NCBI GenBank assembly: GCA_903892645.1
Contig: CAITJF010000160.1
Coordinates: forward strand, 1-55,320
Source of the DNA: an uncultured Nitrosomonadales bacterium
GTDB lineage: Bacteria > Pseudomonadota > Gammaproteobacteria > Burkholderiales > Gallionellaceae
Reading direction: 5' to 3'
Length of the DNA stretch: 55,320 bases
The notes below the pieces were generated by a model. That model was given only the letters and a program-made list of their open reading frames with translations. It was not told where the DNA came from and ran no database searches. The position numbers were made by a program, and so were the translations under genes. Within the stretch, counting starts at the first letter, position 1. The number at the start of each line of letters is the position of its first letter. This document shows, piece after piece, positions 17,882-25,849 of the stretch.

Positions 17882-18489
17882 CCCTGCTCACCATTCGTGT
17901 TGCTGCCGCCCAACACATTGATGCGATACGTGGCCAGGTGCTGATCGAATTCGGACAGCCACTGAGCATTAACAAAAGCGTTCAGGATGCGGCGCACCTC
18001 GATGAGATGCGGTTGCCCGCGCAAGCGGCGCACAAAACCCAGTTCGATTATCTTATTCAGGTGGGTGTCGATGTGATCCACGATGCGCGCCTCATTCACC
18101 CCGGCAGGCAGGAACAGTCTGACCATATCAACCACTTCATCACGCGTAAGAATGAGCCGAGTATCCTCGCCACTGGTGTCAAATTCAGCTAATTTTCTGC
18201 GCAGCAACGCAAGCAACAGGCTCACCGGAAATGATAAAGGTCGTTTCACCACCAAACGGGGTAACGCTTCACCCTCCTCAGGTGCAGGCCGGGTTCGCAG
18301 CCACGCATAGCCCTCCGCTTCATCCAGCAGCAGTTCCAGCCCCAACACCGCAAGATAATCGCGCACCCTGGCTTGCAAGCTGAGCAATGCCTGCCAGATA
18401 TCCGTATCCACATCCTGATAGACAACACCTTTCATCAAGGCGATCAATACGCGGGAGAATGCCTGGCCTTCGACTTCGTTGTTATACAT
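17878..18489 (-). CDS. jetB: Wadjet subunit JetB (DUF4194)
   Basis: MukE-like kite subunit of the Wadjet complex that pairs with JetA and JetC. The protein has 203 residues, with winged-helix-type content. It shows DUF4194 features such as FSRVLIALMKGVVYQDVDTD near the N-terminus, GYAWLRT, the RRPLSFPVSLLLALLR-like stretch KRPLSFPVSLLLALLRRKL, and a C-terminal LRG-PHLIEVRRIL segment. The ATG follows AGGTGAAAA; the gene lies 3 bases after the jetA frame and overlaps jetC. Confidence 0.93.
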   Translation of the reverse strand: MYNNEVEGQAFSRVLIALMKGVVYQDVDTDIWQALLSLQARVRDYLAVLGLELLLDEAEGYAWLRTRPAPEEGEALPRLVVKRPLSFPVSLLLALLRRKLAEFDTSGEDTRLILTRDEVVDMVRLFLPAGVNEARIVDHIDTHLNKIIELGFVRRLRGQPHLIEVRRILNAFVNAQWLSEFDQHLATYRINVLGGSNTNGEQG

Positions 18490-18492
18490 TTT

Positions 18493-19110
18493 TCACCTAT
18501 TGAAAATCACGCGCGGCAAGCTGGCGCTTCGACTCACGCCATAGCCATCAACCCAATGTACAACATCGTAATTTACATCATCGAATAACGCTTTGCTGTC
18601 CTCACTGGCCAAAGCAAGGTATGCCACCAGCTCTGCCAATCCATGTTCCAAGGGAAATTCGGCCAGCAACTCTCCCAGTGTAATTTGCTGCCGCGTCTGC
18701 AAGGCATGACGCACTTGTGCCGCAAGCTGCGCTTTGTCCACCACCACATGGTCGAACAGCGCATCCGTCGCGACATGGGCATCATCGCCAACCAGTATTT
18801 GATCCGTGAGCACGGGTTTGACCAACACCGAAAACAGGGGGCGCTCCATGGGGAGTTCGATGCTGGGGGCGACATCATCAATCTCCATGAACGCAGCGTC
18901 CTTTGGCAGGCATTCGCGCAAGGCCAGTGCATGCACCTCGATATGGCGGATTATCTCCATGATGCGGCGGTTTTCCAGCCACACCTGGTCGTCGAGAAAA
19001 CGGCGCAACTGCTGCGACAGCAAAGACACCGTACGCTGCGTGTGTTCGCCCGCCTCAAGCCAGTCGTAATGCACCCGTTTCAGGCGAACATCCGGCTCTA
19101 ACGTACGCAC
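18493..19110 (-). CDS. jetA: Wadjet JetA, C-terminal part after in-frame stop
   Basis: This 205-residue frame starts at a GTG and continues JetA (DUF3375) in exactly the same reading frame as the upstream fragment; only TAA CTA CAG GCA lies between. It carries RLKRVHYDWLEAGEHTQRTV and SLLSQQLRRFLDDQVWLENRRIMEII, typical of the second half of JetA (MukF-like kleisin). Together the two parts make a 481-residue frame, the normal JetA length. Translation of this half would need readthrough of the stop or reinitiation at the GTG 9 bases later. The 3-base gap to jetB is normal for the operon. Confidence 0.85.
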   Translation of the reverse strand: MRTLEPDVRLKRVHYDWLEAGEHTQRTVSLLSQQLRRFLDDQVWLENRRIMEIIRHIEVHALALRECLPKDAAFMEIDDVAPSIELPMERPLFSVLVKPVLTDQILVGDDAHVATDALFDHVVVDKAQLAAQVRHALQTRQQITLGELLAEFPLEHGLAELVAYLALASEDSKALFDDVNYDVVHWVDGYGVSRSASLPRVIFNR

Positions 19111-19119
19111 TGCCTGTAG

Positions 19120-19938
19120 TTAGAATACCGCCTTGAGCAAGACGGACAATTCTTCCTGCCGTTCCGGCGACATCAGAAAATCCCAGAATGCGCGAAAGCT
19201 CTTGCCTTGATCGGAGTCCGCAATCGCGTCGCGCTCGCCGAAAATCGATTCCAGCAAACCGCCCTTTGCCCCCTCCCACAACGCGATACGCTCGCGGGTG
19301 CTGCGATCCAGTGTGCGGAAATTTTGCTCCACTTCACGAAAATCGGCCAGCAATTCCCGCGCCGTGGACGCCACCTGCTGGAAGCGATCTTTCAGCGCTG
19401 TCTCGTCGAGCAGGGCGAGTTTGCCGTCGCAGATGCGCGCGATCTCGGCATCGATCTCCGACTTGCGTTTCTCCAGTTCGCGGATACGCGCTTCGGGGTT
19501 GGCATCGCTACCTTCCACCATTTGTCTGAGCAACTCGAATACCGTCATCAAACGCGACTCGGTGCCCACAAAGGCACGTTGTGTGAGACTCTCCAGCCAG
19601 GCGATGGCTTTCTCGGTGGCCGGAGTCAGGTCGAAATGCGCCTCATCCGATCCTGGCGGGTAATATTTGCGCAGCCAGCCGCGTGTGTCCTGAGTCCAGT
19701 CCTCAAGGTAAGTTGCCGCAGGTTTGGGGAATGCCGCATCCCCCTGCGACTGGCGCAAATGAAACAACTCATCTTCCAGCTTTGAAATAAGCTCCGCTTG
19801 CGCCATACCGCGAACATTGGGTAGGACAAGCACCCGATATAGAAAGCTCGCCACCAGTGGCGCGTGATCTGCCAACAGCAAGCGCCAAGCAGGGTGACTG
19901 CGGCGCAAGGTATCGAGAGTGGCGTAGTCGAGGCTCAC
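19120..19938 (-). CDS. jetA: Wadjet JetA, N-terminal part, ends at in-frame TAA
   Basis: A 272-residue N-terminal part of JetA (DUF3375), the MukF-like kleisin of the Wadjet complex. It starts with SLDYATLDTLRRSHPAWRLLLADHAPLVASFL, typical of the family, from a GTG with GGAG upstream. Helical and coiled-coil regions follow around residues 160-240. The frame is cut at codon 273 by TAA while the downstream sequence still encodes JetA in frame, so the interruption is a single substitution, not a frameshift. The protein as written lacks the C-terminal kleisin half. Either jetA is a recent pseudogene, the base is a sequencing error, or the two halves act as a split protein. Confidence 0.88.
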   Translation of the reverse strand: MSLDYATLDTLRRSHPAWRLLLADHAPLVASFLYRVLVLPNVRGMAQAELISKLEDELFHLRQSQGDAAFPKPAATYLEDWTQDTRGWLRKYYPPGSDEAHFDLTPATEKAIAWLESLTQRAFVGTESRLMTVFELLRQMVEGSDANPEARIRELEKRKSEIDAEIARICDGKLALLDETALKDRFQQVASTARELLADFREVEQNFRTLDRSTRERIALWEGAKGGLLESIFGERDAIADSDQGKSFRAFWDFLMSPERQEELSVLLKAVF

Positions 19939-20003
19939 ACTTGCTCCGGTATCAGTACGGGTTTACACATTCAGCAGCAGCGGGTAATTGTTTGCCGCTG
20001 TAA

Positions 20004-20402
20004 TCATGGCGTAATCAATTTTATACTGGGAAAATAACTCTGGTAGCGCCGGGTATCCCGCGTCAGCAGCGGGCAACCGAGCACTGCGGCATGTGCGCCG
20101 ATGAAGAAATCAGCCAGCACGTTGTTTTTCTTGCCACCCTGCCGCCGGTAGCGCACGAATGCCTTGCCAGCCAAGAACAAAGCGGGGCGCGGTAATTCCA
20201 GCACAGCCATGCCAAGATTTTCAATGGCTTTATCCAGCGCTTCTACGGTGGAAAATGTCAGAGACAGTTCGGCGTAGATGACGGGGTTGATCGCCAATGG
20301 GTGGATTTTCGATTGGGCGCGGAGCTGACTGATGGACCAATCGGCCCATTCCGGTTCGTCTTCTAGGATGTCCACCAGCACATTGGTGTCAACGAGCAGC
20401 AT
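20004..20402 (-). CDS. vapC: PIN-domain toxin, VapC family
   Basis: A PIN-fold ribonuclease toxin of 132 residues. Conserved acidic residues are visible: Asp5 in LLVDTNVLVD, Glu45 in NPVIYAELSLTF, Asp98 in NNVLADFFIGAHAA, and Asp116 in LLTRDTRRY. VapC toxins cleave tRNA or rRNA when not held by VapB. The ATG shares one base with the vapB stop (TGATG). It lies 65 bases upstream of jetA on the same strand, so it is possibly part of the same defence transcript. Confidence 0.92.
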   Translation of the reverse strand: MLLVDTNVLVDILEDEPEWADWSISQLRAQSKIHPLAINPVIYAELSLTFSTVEALDKAIENLGMAVLELPRPALFLAGKAFVRYRRQGGKKNNVLADFFIGAHAAVLGCPLLTRDTRRYQSYFPSIKLITP

Positions 20403-20641
20403 CAGTTTTTGCTGCGCAGGAGCGCCATCAGGTCATCGGTGCGCCATTTGACATCCGCCTTGCCGCGCGCCGCCTCGAAGCGATCCGGCTTACGGCTGGC
20501 GCGCGCGCCGACCTTGTGGATGACGACATCGCCATCACGGTTGACGGCGAATTGCACTGAGCAGCCCGGTGCCAAACTAAGCGCATCGCGAATCTGCTTG
20601 GGGATGGTCACTTGGCCTTTGCTGGTGAGGGTTGTGGTCAT
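20402..20641 (-). CDS. vapB: AbrB/MazE-type antitoxin, VapB family
   Basis: A 79-residue antitoxin. The N-terminal swapped-hairpin AbrB DNA-binding domain reads TTTLTSKGQVTIPKQIRDAL, with LAPGCSVQFAVNRDGDVVI after it. The C-terminal 30 residues are basic and then acidic and would wrap the toxin. It precedes vapC with a one-base overlap, the usual order, and probably autorepresses the operon. Confidence 0.93.
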   Translation of the reverse strand: MTTTLTSKGQVTIPKQIRDALSLAPGCSVQFAVNRDGDVVIHKVGARASRKPDRFEAARGKADVKWRTDDLMALLRSKN

Positions 20642-20858
20642 GGCAATGCTCCTTGTTGTATTACGTTGACGGCAATTGTAATACCAAGGGGGAACGCCAA
20701 CAACTACGCTGATACAACAACGATTTCCGTAGCCATGTATTGCTTCTTGTCATTGCGGGCAAAATAAGGTGAAATGCCGCCATGAACAGAGACGACAAAT
20801 ACCCTGTCAACATCACAAATACTGGCACCCGGTTTGGCACACTCATTGCGCAAGTTGT
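20642..20858. other. Divergent intergenic region vapB / methyltransferase
   Basis: This 217-base gap must hold the vapBC (and possibly jet) promoter leftward and the methyltransferase promoter rightward. I see no RNA gene, no convincing ORF and no clear operator palindrome. Confidence 0.4.
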
Positions 20859-21464
20859 ATGTCATTAAAAACCAGCTACCGTTTTATCGCTCCGTTCTAC
20901 GATGCCTTTCTGGATCGTGGCATCGCGGCCAATATCAGACGGCGCAGCCTGAGTACACTGGCACAGCAAGGGCGCGGGCGCGTGCTGCTCAGTGGCGTGG
21001 GCACCGGGCTGGATTTTCCCTTCCTGCCACCGCACCACGATTACACCGCACTCGATTTGACCGGCGCGATGTTGGCACGGGCACGGCCAAGAGCACGCGA
21101 CTTGCGAATGCAGATGGTGCAGGGCGATAGCATGGTATTGCCATTCACAGATGCAAGTTTCGATTATGTGGTGCTGCACCTCATCGTTGCGGTGGTACCG
21201 CAATCGCAACGTTGCCTGGCGGAGGCGGCGCGTGTACTCAAGCCGGGTGGGCGCATATTGCTGTTCGATAAATTCCTGCGCCGCGGTGAGCGCGCCTGGT
21301 TGCGGCGCAGCCTGAGTCCGCTGGTTGGGCTACTGGCGACGCGGTTGGACGTGGTATTCGAGGATGTGCTGGAAACGGTGCCGAGGTTGCATGTACTATC
21401 AGACCAACCCGCGCTGGTACGTGGCTGGTTCCGCTTGATTGAATTGCAGAAGGAAGAAGCATGA
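20859..21464 (+). CDS. Class I SAM-dependent methyltransferase
   Basis: A 201-residue methyltransferase of the UbiE/PmtA-like Methyltransf_11 type. Motif I VLLSGVGTGLDFPFL is slightly degenerate (GVGTG). It is followed by YTALDLTGAMLARAR (motif II acidic Asp), GDSMVLPFTDASFDYVVLHLIVAVV, and the post-motif LKPGGRILLFDKFL. The substrate cannot be told; similarity in style to phosphatidylethanolamine N-methyltransferases and quinone methyltransferases is only suggestive. I start at the ATG at 20859, because upstream codons are His- and Cys-rich and not domain-like. Its stop overlaps mltA (GCATGATG), so the two are cotranscribed. Confidence 0.8.
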   Translation: MSLKTSYRFIAPFYDAFLDRGIAANIRRRSLSTLAQQGRGRVLLSGVGTGLDFPFLPPHHDYTALDLTGAMLARARPRARDLRMQMVQGDSMVLPFTDASFDYVVLHLIVAVVPQSQRCLAEAARVLKPGGRILLFDKFLRRGERAWLRRSLSPLVGLLATRLDVVFEDVLETVPRLHVLSDQPALVRGWFRLIELQKEEA

Positions 21465-22663
21465 TGTTTGAAGCAAACAAAAAACGGCTGGCTTGGGGAT
21501 TAAGCCTGTTGCTTGCCGCCTGTGCCGCGCCACCTAAACCGCCCGTTATCCCGCCACCGCAGATCACGGCGCCACCATCTGTCGTAGCACCGCCCATCGC
21601 ACCGTTTTCTGTAAGCAAGTGGGAGATGCTGCCGGATTGGCAGACGCTCGATCTCGCGCCATCCTGGCCAGCATTCCTGCAAAGCTGCCGTGTACTGAAA
21701 AACAAACCCAACTGGAACGAGGTATGCGCCCGTGCCGAACAATTGGGGGTTGAGCAATTGGGCGCGGGCGACCGCGTTGCATTGCGCGCATTTTATGAGG
21801 CCTGGTTCACACCCTACCAAGTGTTCAATCCGGATGGCAGCGAACAGGGAATGATTACCGGCTATTACGAACCTCTGCTCAAGGGCAGCCGCTCCAAAAC
21901 TACACGTTTTCGCTACCCGCTCTACGTCGCACCGGAAGATTTGCTGCAAATTGATCTGGGCGAGGCTTATCCGCAGCTCAAAGATTTGCGCTTGCGCGGA
22001 CGCCTGCAAGGCAAGCGCGTGGTGCCCTACTACAGCCGCGCGGAGATTGATTCCGGAACCGCCTCACTCAAGGGACGCGAACTGTTCTGGGTGGACAATG
22101 CGGTCGAACTGTTTTTCCTGCAAATCCAGGGTTCGGGACGCATCGAACTGCCGGATAGTAGTCTGGTAAAAATCGGCTATGCCGAACAGAATGGCTACCC
22201 TTACGTTTCAATCGGCAAGAAGCTGATCGAGATGGGCGAGCTCAAACTGGAAGAAGCCTCCATGCAGGGCATCAAGGCGTGGGCCGAACAGCATGAGGGC
22301 AAACTCGGCGCATTGCTGGCGCAGAACCCCAGCTATGTATTCTTCCGTGAATTGCCGAACGGCCTGTCGGCGCCGCTGGGCGCGCTGGGTGTGCCGCTAA
22401 CCAACGAATACAGCTTGGCGGTGGATGCGCGCACCATCCCGCTGGGTGCACCGGTGTTCCTCGCCACTACCTATCCCAACGATAACGCCCCGCTCAACCG
22501 TCTGATGCTGGCGCAGGATACCGGCGGCGCAATCAGGGGCGCAGTACGCGCGGATTTTTTTTGGGGTTTTGGCGCACAAGCTGCTGTGCAGGCGGGAAAA
22601 ATGAAACAACAGGGGCGGATGTGGGTGCTGTTCCCCAAGGGTGGAGAGCCAATGGTTAATTGA
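21461..22663 (+). CDS. mltA: Membrane-bound lytic murein transglycosylase A
   Basis: An outer-membrane lipoprotein that cleaves the MurNAc-GlcNAc bond of peptidoglycan to form 1,6-anhydro ends. The protein has 400 residues. The signal ends in the lipobox LLAAC (Cys about 21), followed by a Pro-rich linker (CAAPPKPPVIPPPQ). The MltA domain has MITGYYEPLLKGSR and YYSRAEIDSG, and the C-terminal 3D domain has AQDTGGAIRGAVRADFFWG with the catalytic Asp triplet. It overlaps the methyltransferase gene by four bases and converges with the HD-domain gene. Confidence 0.95.
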   Translation: MMFEANKKRLAWGLSLLLAACAAPPKPPVIPPPQITAPPSVVAPPIAPFSVSKWEMLPDWQTLDLAPSWPAFLQSCRVLKNKPNWNEVCARAEQLGVEQLGAGDRVALRAFYEAWFTPYQVFNPDGSEQGMITGYYEPLLKGSRSKTTRFRYPLYVAPEDLLQIDLGEAYPQLKDLRLRGRLQGKRVVPYYSRAEIDSGTASLKGRELFWVDNAVELFFLQIQGSGRIELPDSSLVKIGYAEQNGYPYVSIGKKLIEMGELKLEEASMQGIKAWAEQHEGKLGALLAQNPSYVFFRELPNGLSAPLGALGVPLTNEYSLAVDARTIPLGAPVFLATTYPNDNAPLNRLMLAQDTGGAIRGAVRADFFWGFGAQAAVQAGKMKQQGRMWVLFPKGGEPMVN

Positions 22664-22672
22664 GGAACACCA

Positions 22673-23614
22673 TTACGCAGGATCGTTTGGTGCTGTCATG
22701 ATCCGGGTTTTTTCCACAATTCCGCCACGCTTCAGCATGGAAAGATGCTTTTCCTCGTCGAGCGATATTACCTTGGACAAGTAAGCGATATTTTTCTCGA
22801 TTGACTCCATGTAGTAATTATTCTCCACGCCGAACCAATCTTTGAAGTGGAACGACAACTTGGCGTAGATGCCACCAAGCTCGCCGTCAAGTTTTTGCTG
22901 GGTGCTTCCATAGAACTTCTGGGTTTTATACAGCAAGTCGTGTATGTTCTGGTAGCTTCCAAAATGCGCTTCTTTGAACTCCAGATACAGAAGCAGCAGT
23001 TTTTCCAGATAAGTACGGTCAGCCATTTGCCCTGTCAAATCGGCAGTTGCGACTATTTGCCCGAGCAGGCGAGAGTGTTCGTCTGAAAAATTAATCCCGG
23101 AGAAAGGTATCAGATAGTTGGTGCTTTGGATCATAAGCTCCAAAGGCGTCGCCAAATCAGGCGGGAAGTTTTGGTCGACGATATAGCACCGCATAAATTC
23201 AATGCCCCGGTTGACATGGCTTTGTGTGAACTGGGCACCGGTGCCGGTTTCTTCGCTTTGCCGTTGTACGTAGCCAATATCGTGCATCAGGGCGGCCATC
23301 ATAATCATGGCCATTTCGTTGTCAGCCAGCCGGGTGCCGGAAAGATGCACGCCATGCATCAGCCTCACGGCACACAGGAAGACATCCAGCGTATGGGGCA
23401 GGTCGTGGTACAGCGTTCTGATGGGGCCATAGCCTGGATATTCGCCACGGAACAAGCGCACCACGTCATCGAAGGCGGTTTTGGCAAATAAAAAATCGTA
23501 TGCGGGGCTAATGCGCCTGACAATATCTGCCGCCTTGGCCCACACCTCGTCCGGATTGCTATTGGCGAAAAGGCTATAAATTTCGGCGGGTGCCGGAAGG
23601 TTTTTCATGTTCAT
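22673..23614 (-). CDS. HD-domain metal-dependent phosphohydrolase
   Basis: A 313-residue soluble protein. Metal-binding HD motifs are visible: YHDLPHTLDVFLC, the core MMAALMHDIGYVQ (His-Asp), and FTQSHVNRGIEF. This pattern is typical of the HD/PDEase superfamily that hydrolyses cyclic nucleotides or other phosphoesters. No GYP motif is seen, so it is not a standard HD-GYP enzyme. No sensor domain precedes it. Two close ATGs (23614 and 23608) are both possible starts; neither has a clear ribosome site. Substrate unknown. Confidence 0.72.
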   Translation of the reverse strand: MNMKNLPAPAEIYSLFANSNPDEVWAKAADIVRRISPAYDFLFAKTAFDDVVRLFRGEYPGYGPIRTLYHDLPHTLDVFLCAVRLMHGVHLSGTRLADNEMAMIMMAALMHDIGYVQRQSEETGTGAQFTQSHVNRGIEFMRCYIVDQNFPPDLATPLELMIQSTNYLIPFSGINFSDEHSRLLGQIVATADLTGQMADRTYLEKLLLLYLEFKEAHFGSYQNIHDLLYKTQKFYGSTQQKLDGELGGIYAKLSFHFKDWFGVENNYYMESIEKNIAYLSKVISLDEEKHLSMLKRGGIVEKTRIMTAPNDPA

Positions 23615-23708
23615 AAAAACAGAAAAGTATAGTTCGATGCGTTAGTCCGGTAGCGTAAGCACTGCCTTCAGTGTGGGTAATAAGCTGGAGGAGATGCCGG
23701 AAGAGTAA

Positions 23709-24443
23709 TCAGCGGCTCGCTGTACCATTAAGCGTATTTTCCAATTCGGCAGCAGGCAAAAAGCCGGGAACCCGCGACCCATCGGCAAAAATTAGCGTCG
23801 GAGTGCCGGTCACATTGAGTCTCTTGCCCAATTCCAATACCTTTGCCGATGGGGTGTCGCATGTGCCGGTGGGTGGCTGTATGTTATTCAGCATCAGATT
23901 GTCCCATGCCTTGACTGGGTCTTTGCTGCACCAAACCGCTTTTACTTTTTCGTCGGAGCCGGGGAATATTGGGTACATGAACAAATACAGTGTGACATTG
24001 TCCATATTCTTCAGTTCACCCTCCAGCTTTTTGCAGTAACCGCAATTTGGATCGGTTAAATAAGCCATTTTGCGCTGGCCATTACCCTTAACTTTTTTTA
24101 CTGCAAGCTCAAATGGCAGTCCGTTGAAGTCGATAGCGAACAATTGGTGCGAGCGTTCCTCGGTGAGGTTGCGCATGGTCTTCAGGTCATAGATGCTGCC
24201 GTTTATGAGGTATTGCGCTTTTTCGTCGGTATAAAACAACTGGTCACTTGTCACCACTTCATACAAGCCGAGAAAATTTGCCTTGTTGACCTTCTCGATT
24301 TTGCCGATCTGCGGATAATTTTTTTGCAGCATGTCTTTAACTATGGAAGGGTCGACGCGAAGAAGTGCGGGAGCCTTGGCATCGCTGGCGTAAGCATAGG
24401 AGCAGGTGAGTGCGGCGAGCAACAACAGAAGCGATCTAAGCAT
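23709..24443 (-). CDS. dsbC: Periplasmic disulfide isomerase DsbC
   Basis: A thiol:disulfide isomerase that reshuffles wrong disulfides in the periplasm, kept reduced by DsbD. The protein has 244 residues. The signal peptide ends about residue 20 (CSYAYA-SDA). An N-terminal dimerisation domain (DsbC_N) follows, then a thioredoxin-fold domain with active site DPNCGYCKKLEGEL (Cys134, Cys137) and cis-Pro loop VTGTPTLIFADG. A second Cys pair (AVWC, GTCDTP) matches the structural disulfide of DsbC. ATG with AGGA upstream. Useful for a cell that makes c-type cytochromes and Cys-containing exoproteins such as those in this window. Confidence 0.93.
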   Translation of the reverse strand: MLRSLLLLLAALTCSYAYASDAKAPALLRVDPSIVKDMLQKNYPQIGKIEKVNKANFLGLYEVVTSDQLFYTDEKAQYLINGSIYDLKTMRNLTEERSHQLFAIDFNGLPFELAVKKVKGNGQRKMAYLTDPNCGYCKKLEGELKNMDNVTLYLFMYPIFPGSDEKVKAVWCSKDPVKAWDNLMLNNIQPPTGTCDTPSAKVLELGKRLNVTGTPTLIFADGSRVPGFLPAAELENTLNGTASR

Positions 24444-24500
24444 GATGAAGTCCTACTGATGGTGTTTTAATAGCTTGAATCATAACATACAGCATGGTTG

Positions 24501-24529
24501 TTTCCCTGCCCTGCCCATTGCTTTATAAT
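24501..24529 (+). promoter_or_regulatory. Putative dusB-fis promoter
   Basis: Perfect -10 TATAAT at 24524-24529 with a poor -35 (TTTCCC at 24501-24506, 17-base spacer). A start near 24536 would give a leader of about 19 bases. A promoter that relies on the -10 is plausible for a growth-phase-controlled fis operon. Confidence 0.45.
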
Positions 24530-24554
24530 CACTCCCCCTCACGGAAAATGATTC

Positions 24555-25562
24555 ATGCGCATCGGCCCCCACCAGCTCAAAAATAACCTGATTGTCGCCC
24601 CCATGGCCGGCGTGACGGATCGGCCTTTCCGCATGTTGTGCAGGAGCATGGGCGCGGGCATGGCGGTGAGCGAGATGGTGGCCTCCAACTCGCTGCTGTA
24701 TGGCTCGGAAAAAACTAGGCGGCGCGCCAATCACGAGGGTGAAACCGATCCGGTCTCGGTGCAGATTGTCGGCGCCGACCCAAAAATGCTGGCGCAGGCT
24801 GCGCGTTACAACGTGGATGCGGGCGCGCAAATCATAGACATCAACATGGGCTGCCCGGCAAAAAAAATCTGCAGCGTGATGGCCGGCTCTGCGCTGTTGC
24901 AGAATGAGGCGCTGGTGGCGCAGATACTTGAAGCAGTGGTGGCCGCAGTGAATGTGCCGGTTACCTTGAAAATTCGCACCGGGTGGGACAAGCAAAACCG
25001 CAATGCGGTGCGCATCGCGCAGATCGCCGAAGCAAGCGGCATCCAGGCGCTTGCCATTCATGGCCGCACGCGCGCCTGCGCTTACACCGGCGAGGCGGAA
25101 TATGACACTATCGCTGAGGTAAAAGCCAGCGTAAACATTCCCATCATCGCCAACGGCGACATCACCACCCCGGAAAAAGCCCGCTATGTTTTGCAGCGCA
25201 CCGGGGCGGATGCGGTGATGATAGGCCGCGCCGCACAGGGGCGTCCGTGGTTGTTCCGCGAGATCGCACATTTTCTCGACACTGGCGCACACCTGCCCGC
25301 GCCGCAGGTGGATGAAATCCAGCGTGTGCTGATCCGGCATGTGCATGACCTGTACGACTTTTACGGCGAACATACCGGCTTGCGTGTGGCGCGCAAACAC
25401 ATTTCCTGGTACACCAAGGGGCTGGTCGGTTCAGCGCAGTTCCGTCACTACATGAATCAACTGGAAAACTGTGCTGAACAATTGATGGCAGTAAATGATT
25501 TTTTTGAGGGGCAATTGCAGAGCGGGGAGCATCTGCACTATGCCGAGGAACTGGCTGCATAA
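24555..25562 (+). CDS. dusB: tRNA-dihydrouridine synthase B
   Basis: An FMN-dependent enzyme that reduces uridine to dihydrouridine in the D-loop of tRNA. The protein has 335 residues. The TIM barrel has NLIVAPMAGVTDRPFRMLCRS, SVQIVGADP, IIDINMGCPAKKI with the catalytic Cys, LKIRTGWD, AIHGRTRACAYTGEAEYD, IANGDITTPEKA and VMIGRAAQGRPWLF. A C-terminal helical tRNA-binding domain follows (about 240-335, including RKHISWYTKGL). It is in the conserved dusB-fis order, 23 bases before fis. Confidence 0.97.
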   Translation: MRIGPHQLKNNLIVAPMAGVTDRPFRMLCRSMGAGMAVSEMVASNSLLYGSEKTRRRANHEGETDPVSVQIVGADPKMLAQAARYNVDAGAQIIDINMGCPAKKICSVMAGSALLQNEALVAQILEAVVAAVNVPVTLKIRTGWDKQNRNAVRIAQIAEASGIQALAIHGRTRACAYTGEAEYDTIAEVKASVNIPIIANGDITTPEKARYVLQRTGADAVMIGRAAQGRPWLFREIAHFLDTGAHLPAPQVDEIQRVLIRHVHDLYDFYGEHTGLRVARKHISWYTKGLVGSAQFRHYMNQLENCAEQLMAVNDFFEGQLQSGEHLHYAEELAA

Positions 25563-25585
25563 GAAACATAAAAGGGGAGTGTGGC

Positions 25586-25828
25586 GTGTTGAATGAGAAT
25601 GAAGTTGCGCGGTATGTGCGCAAGGCAATGGATGAATATTTCAAGGATCTCGATGGCGAAGACCCCTCCTGTGCGGTGTACGACATGGTGATCAATTGCG
25701 TCGAGAAACCGCTGATCGAAACCGTGCTGTCCCACGCGGGCGGCAACCAAACGCGGGCGGCGGAACTGCTCGGGCTGAACCGCAATACCCTGCGCAAGAA
25801 AATCCTGGCGCACGGCATCAAAAATTAA
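25586..25828 (+). CDS. fis: DNA-binding protein Fis
   Basis: A nucleoid-associated factor that bends DNA and activates stable-RNA promoters during fast growth. The protein has 80 residues, a short betaproteobacterial Fis. The C-terminal helix-turn-helix is well conserved (HAGGNQTRAAELLGLNRNTLRKKI), and the N-terminal arm is LNENEVARYVRKAMDEYFKDL. It starts at GTG 25586 with GGGGAG upstream. It follows dusB, as in Enterobacteria, and precedes purH by 21 bases. Confidence 0.95.
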   Translation: MLNENEVARYVRKAMDEYFKDLDGEDPSCAVYDMVINCVEKPLIETVLSHAGGNQTRAAELLGLNRNTLRKKILAHGIKN

Positions 25829-25849
25829 CCCACCAAAACGGAACCCCAC

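Noticed and set aside
24480-25400. 306-codon minus-strand frame over dusB
   Set aside because: Antisense to a well-conserved dusB; His- and Arg-rich shadow sequence without domains.
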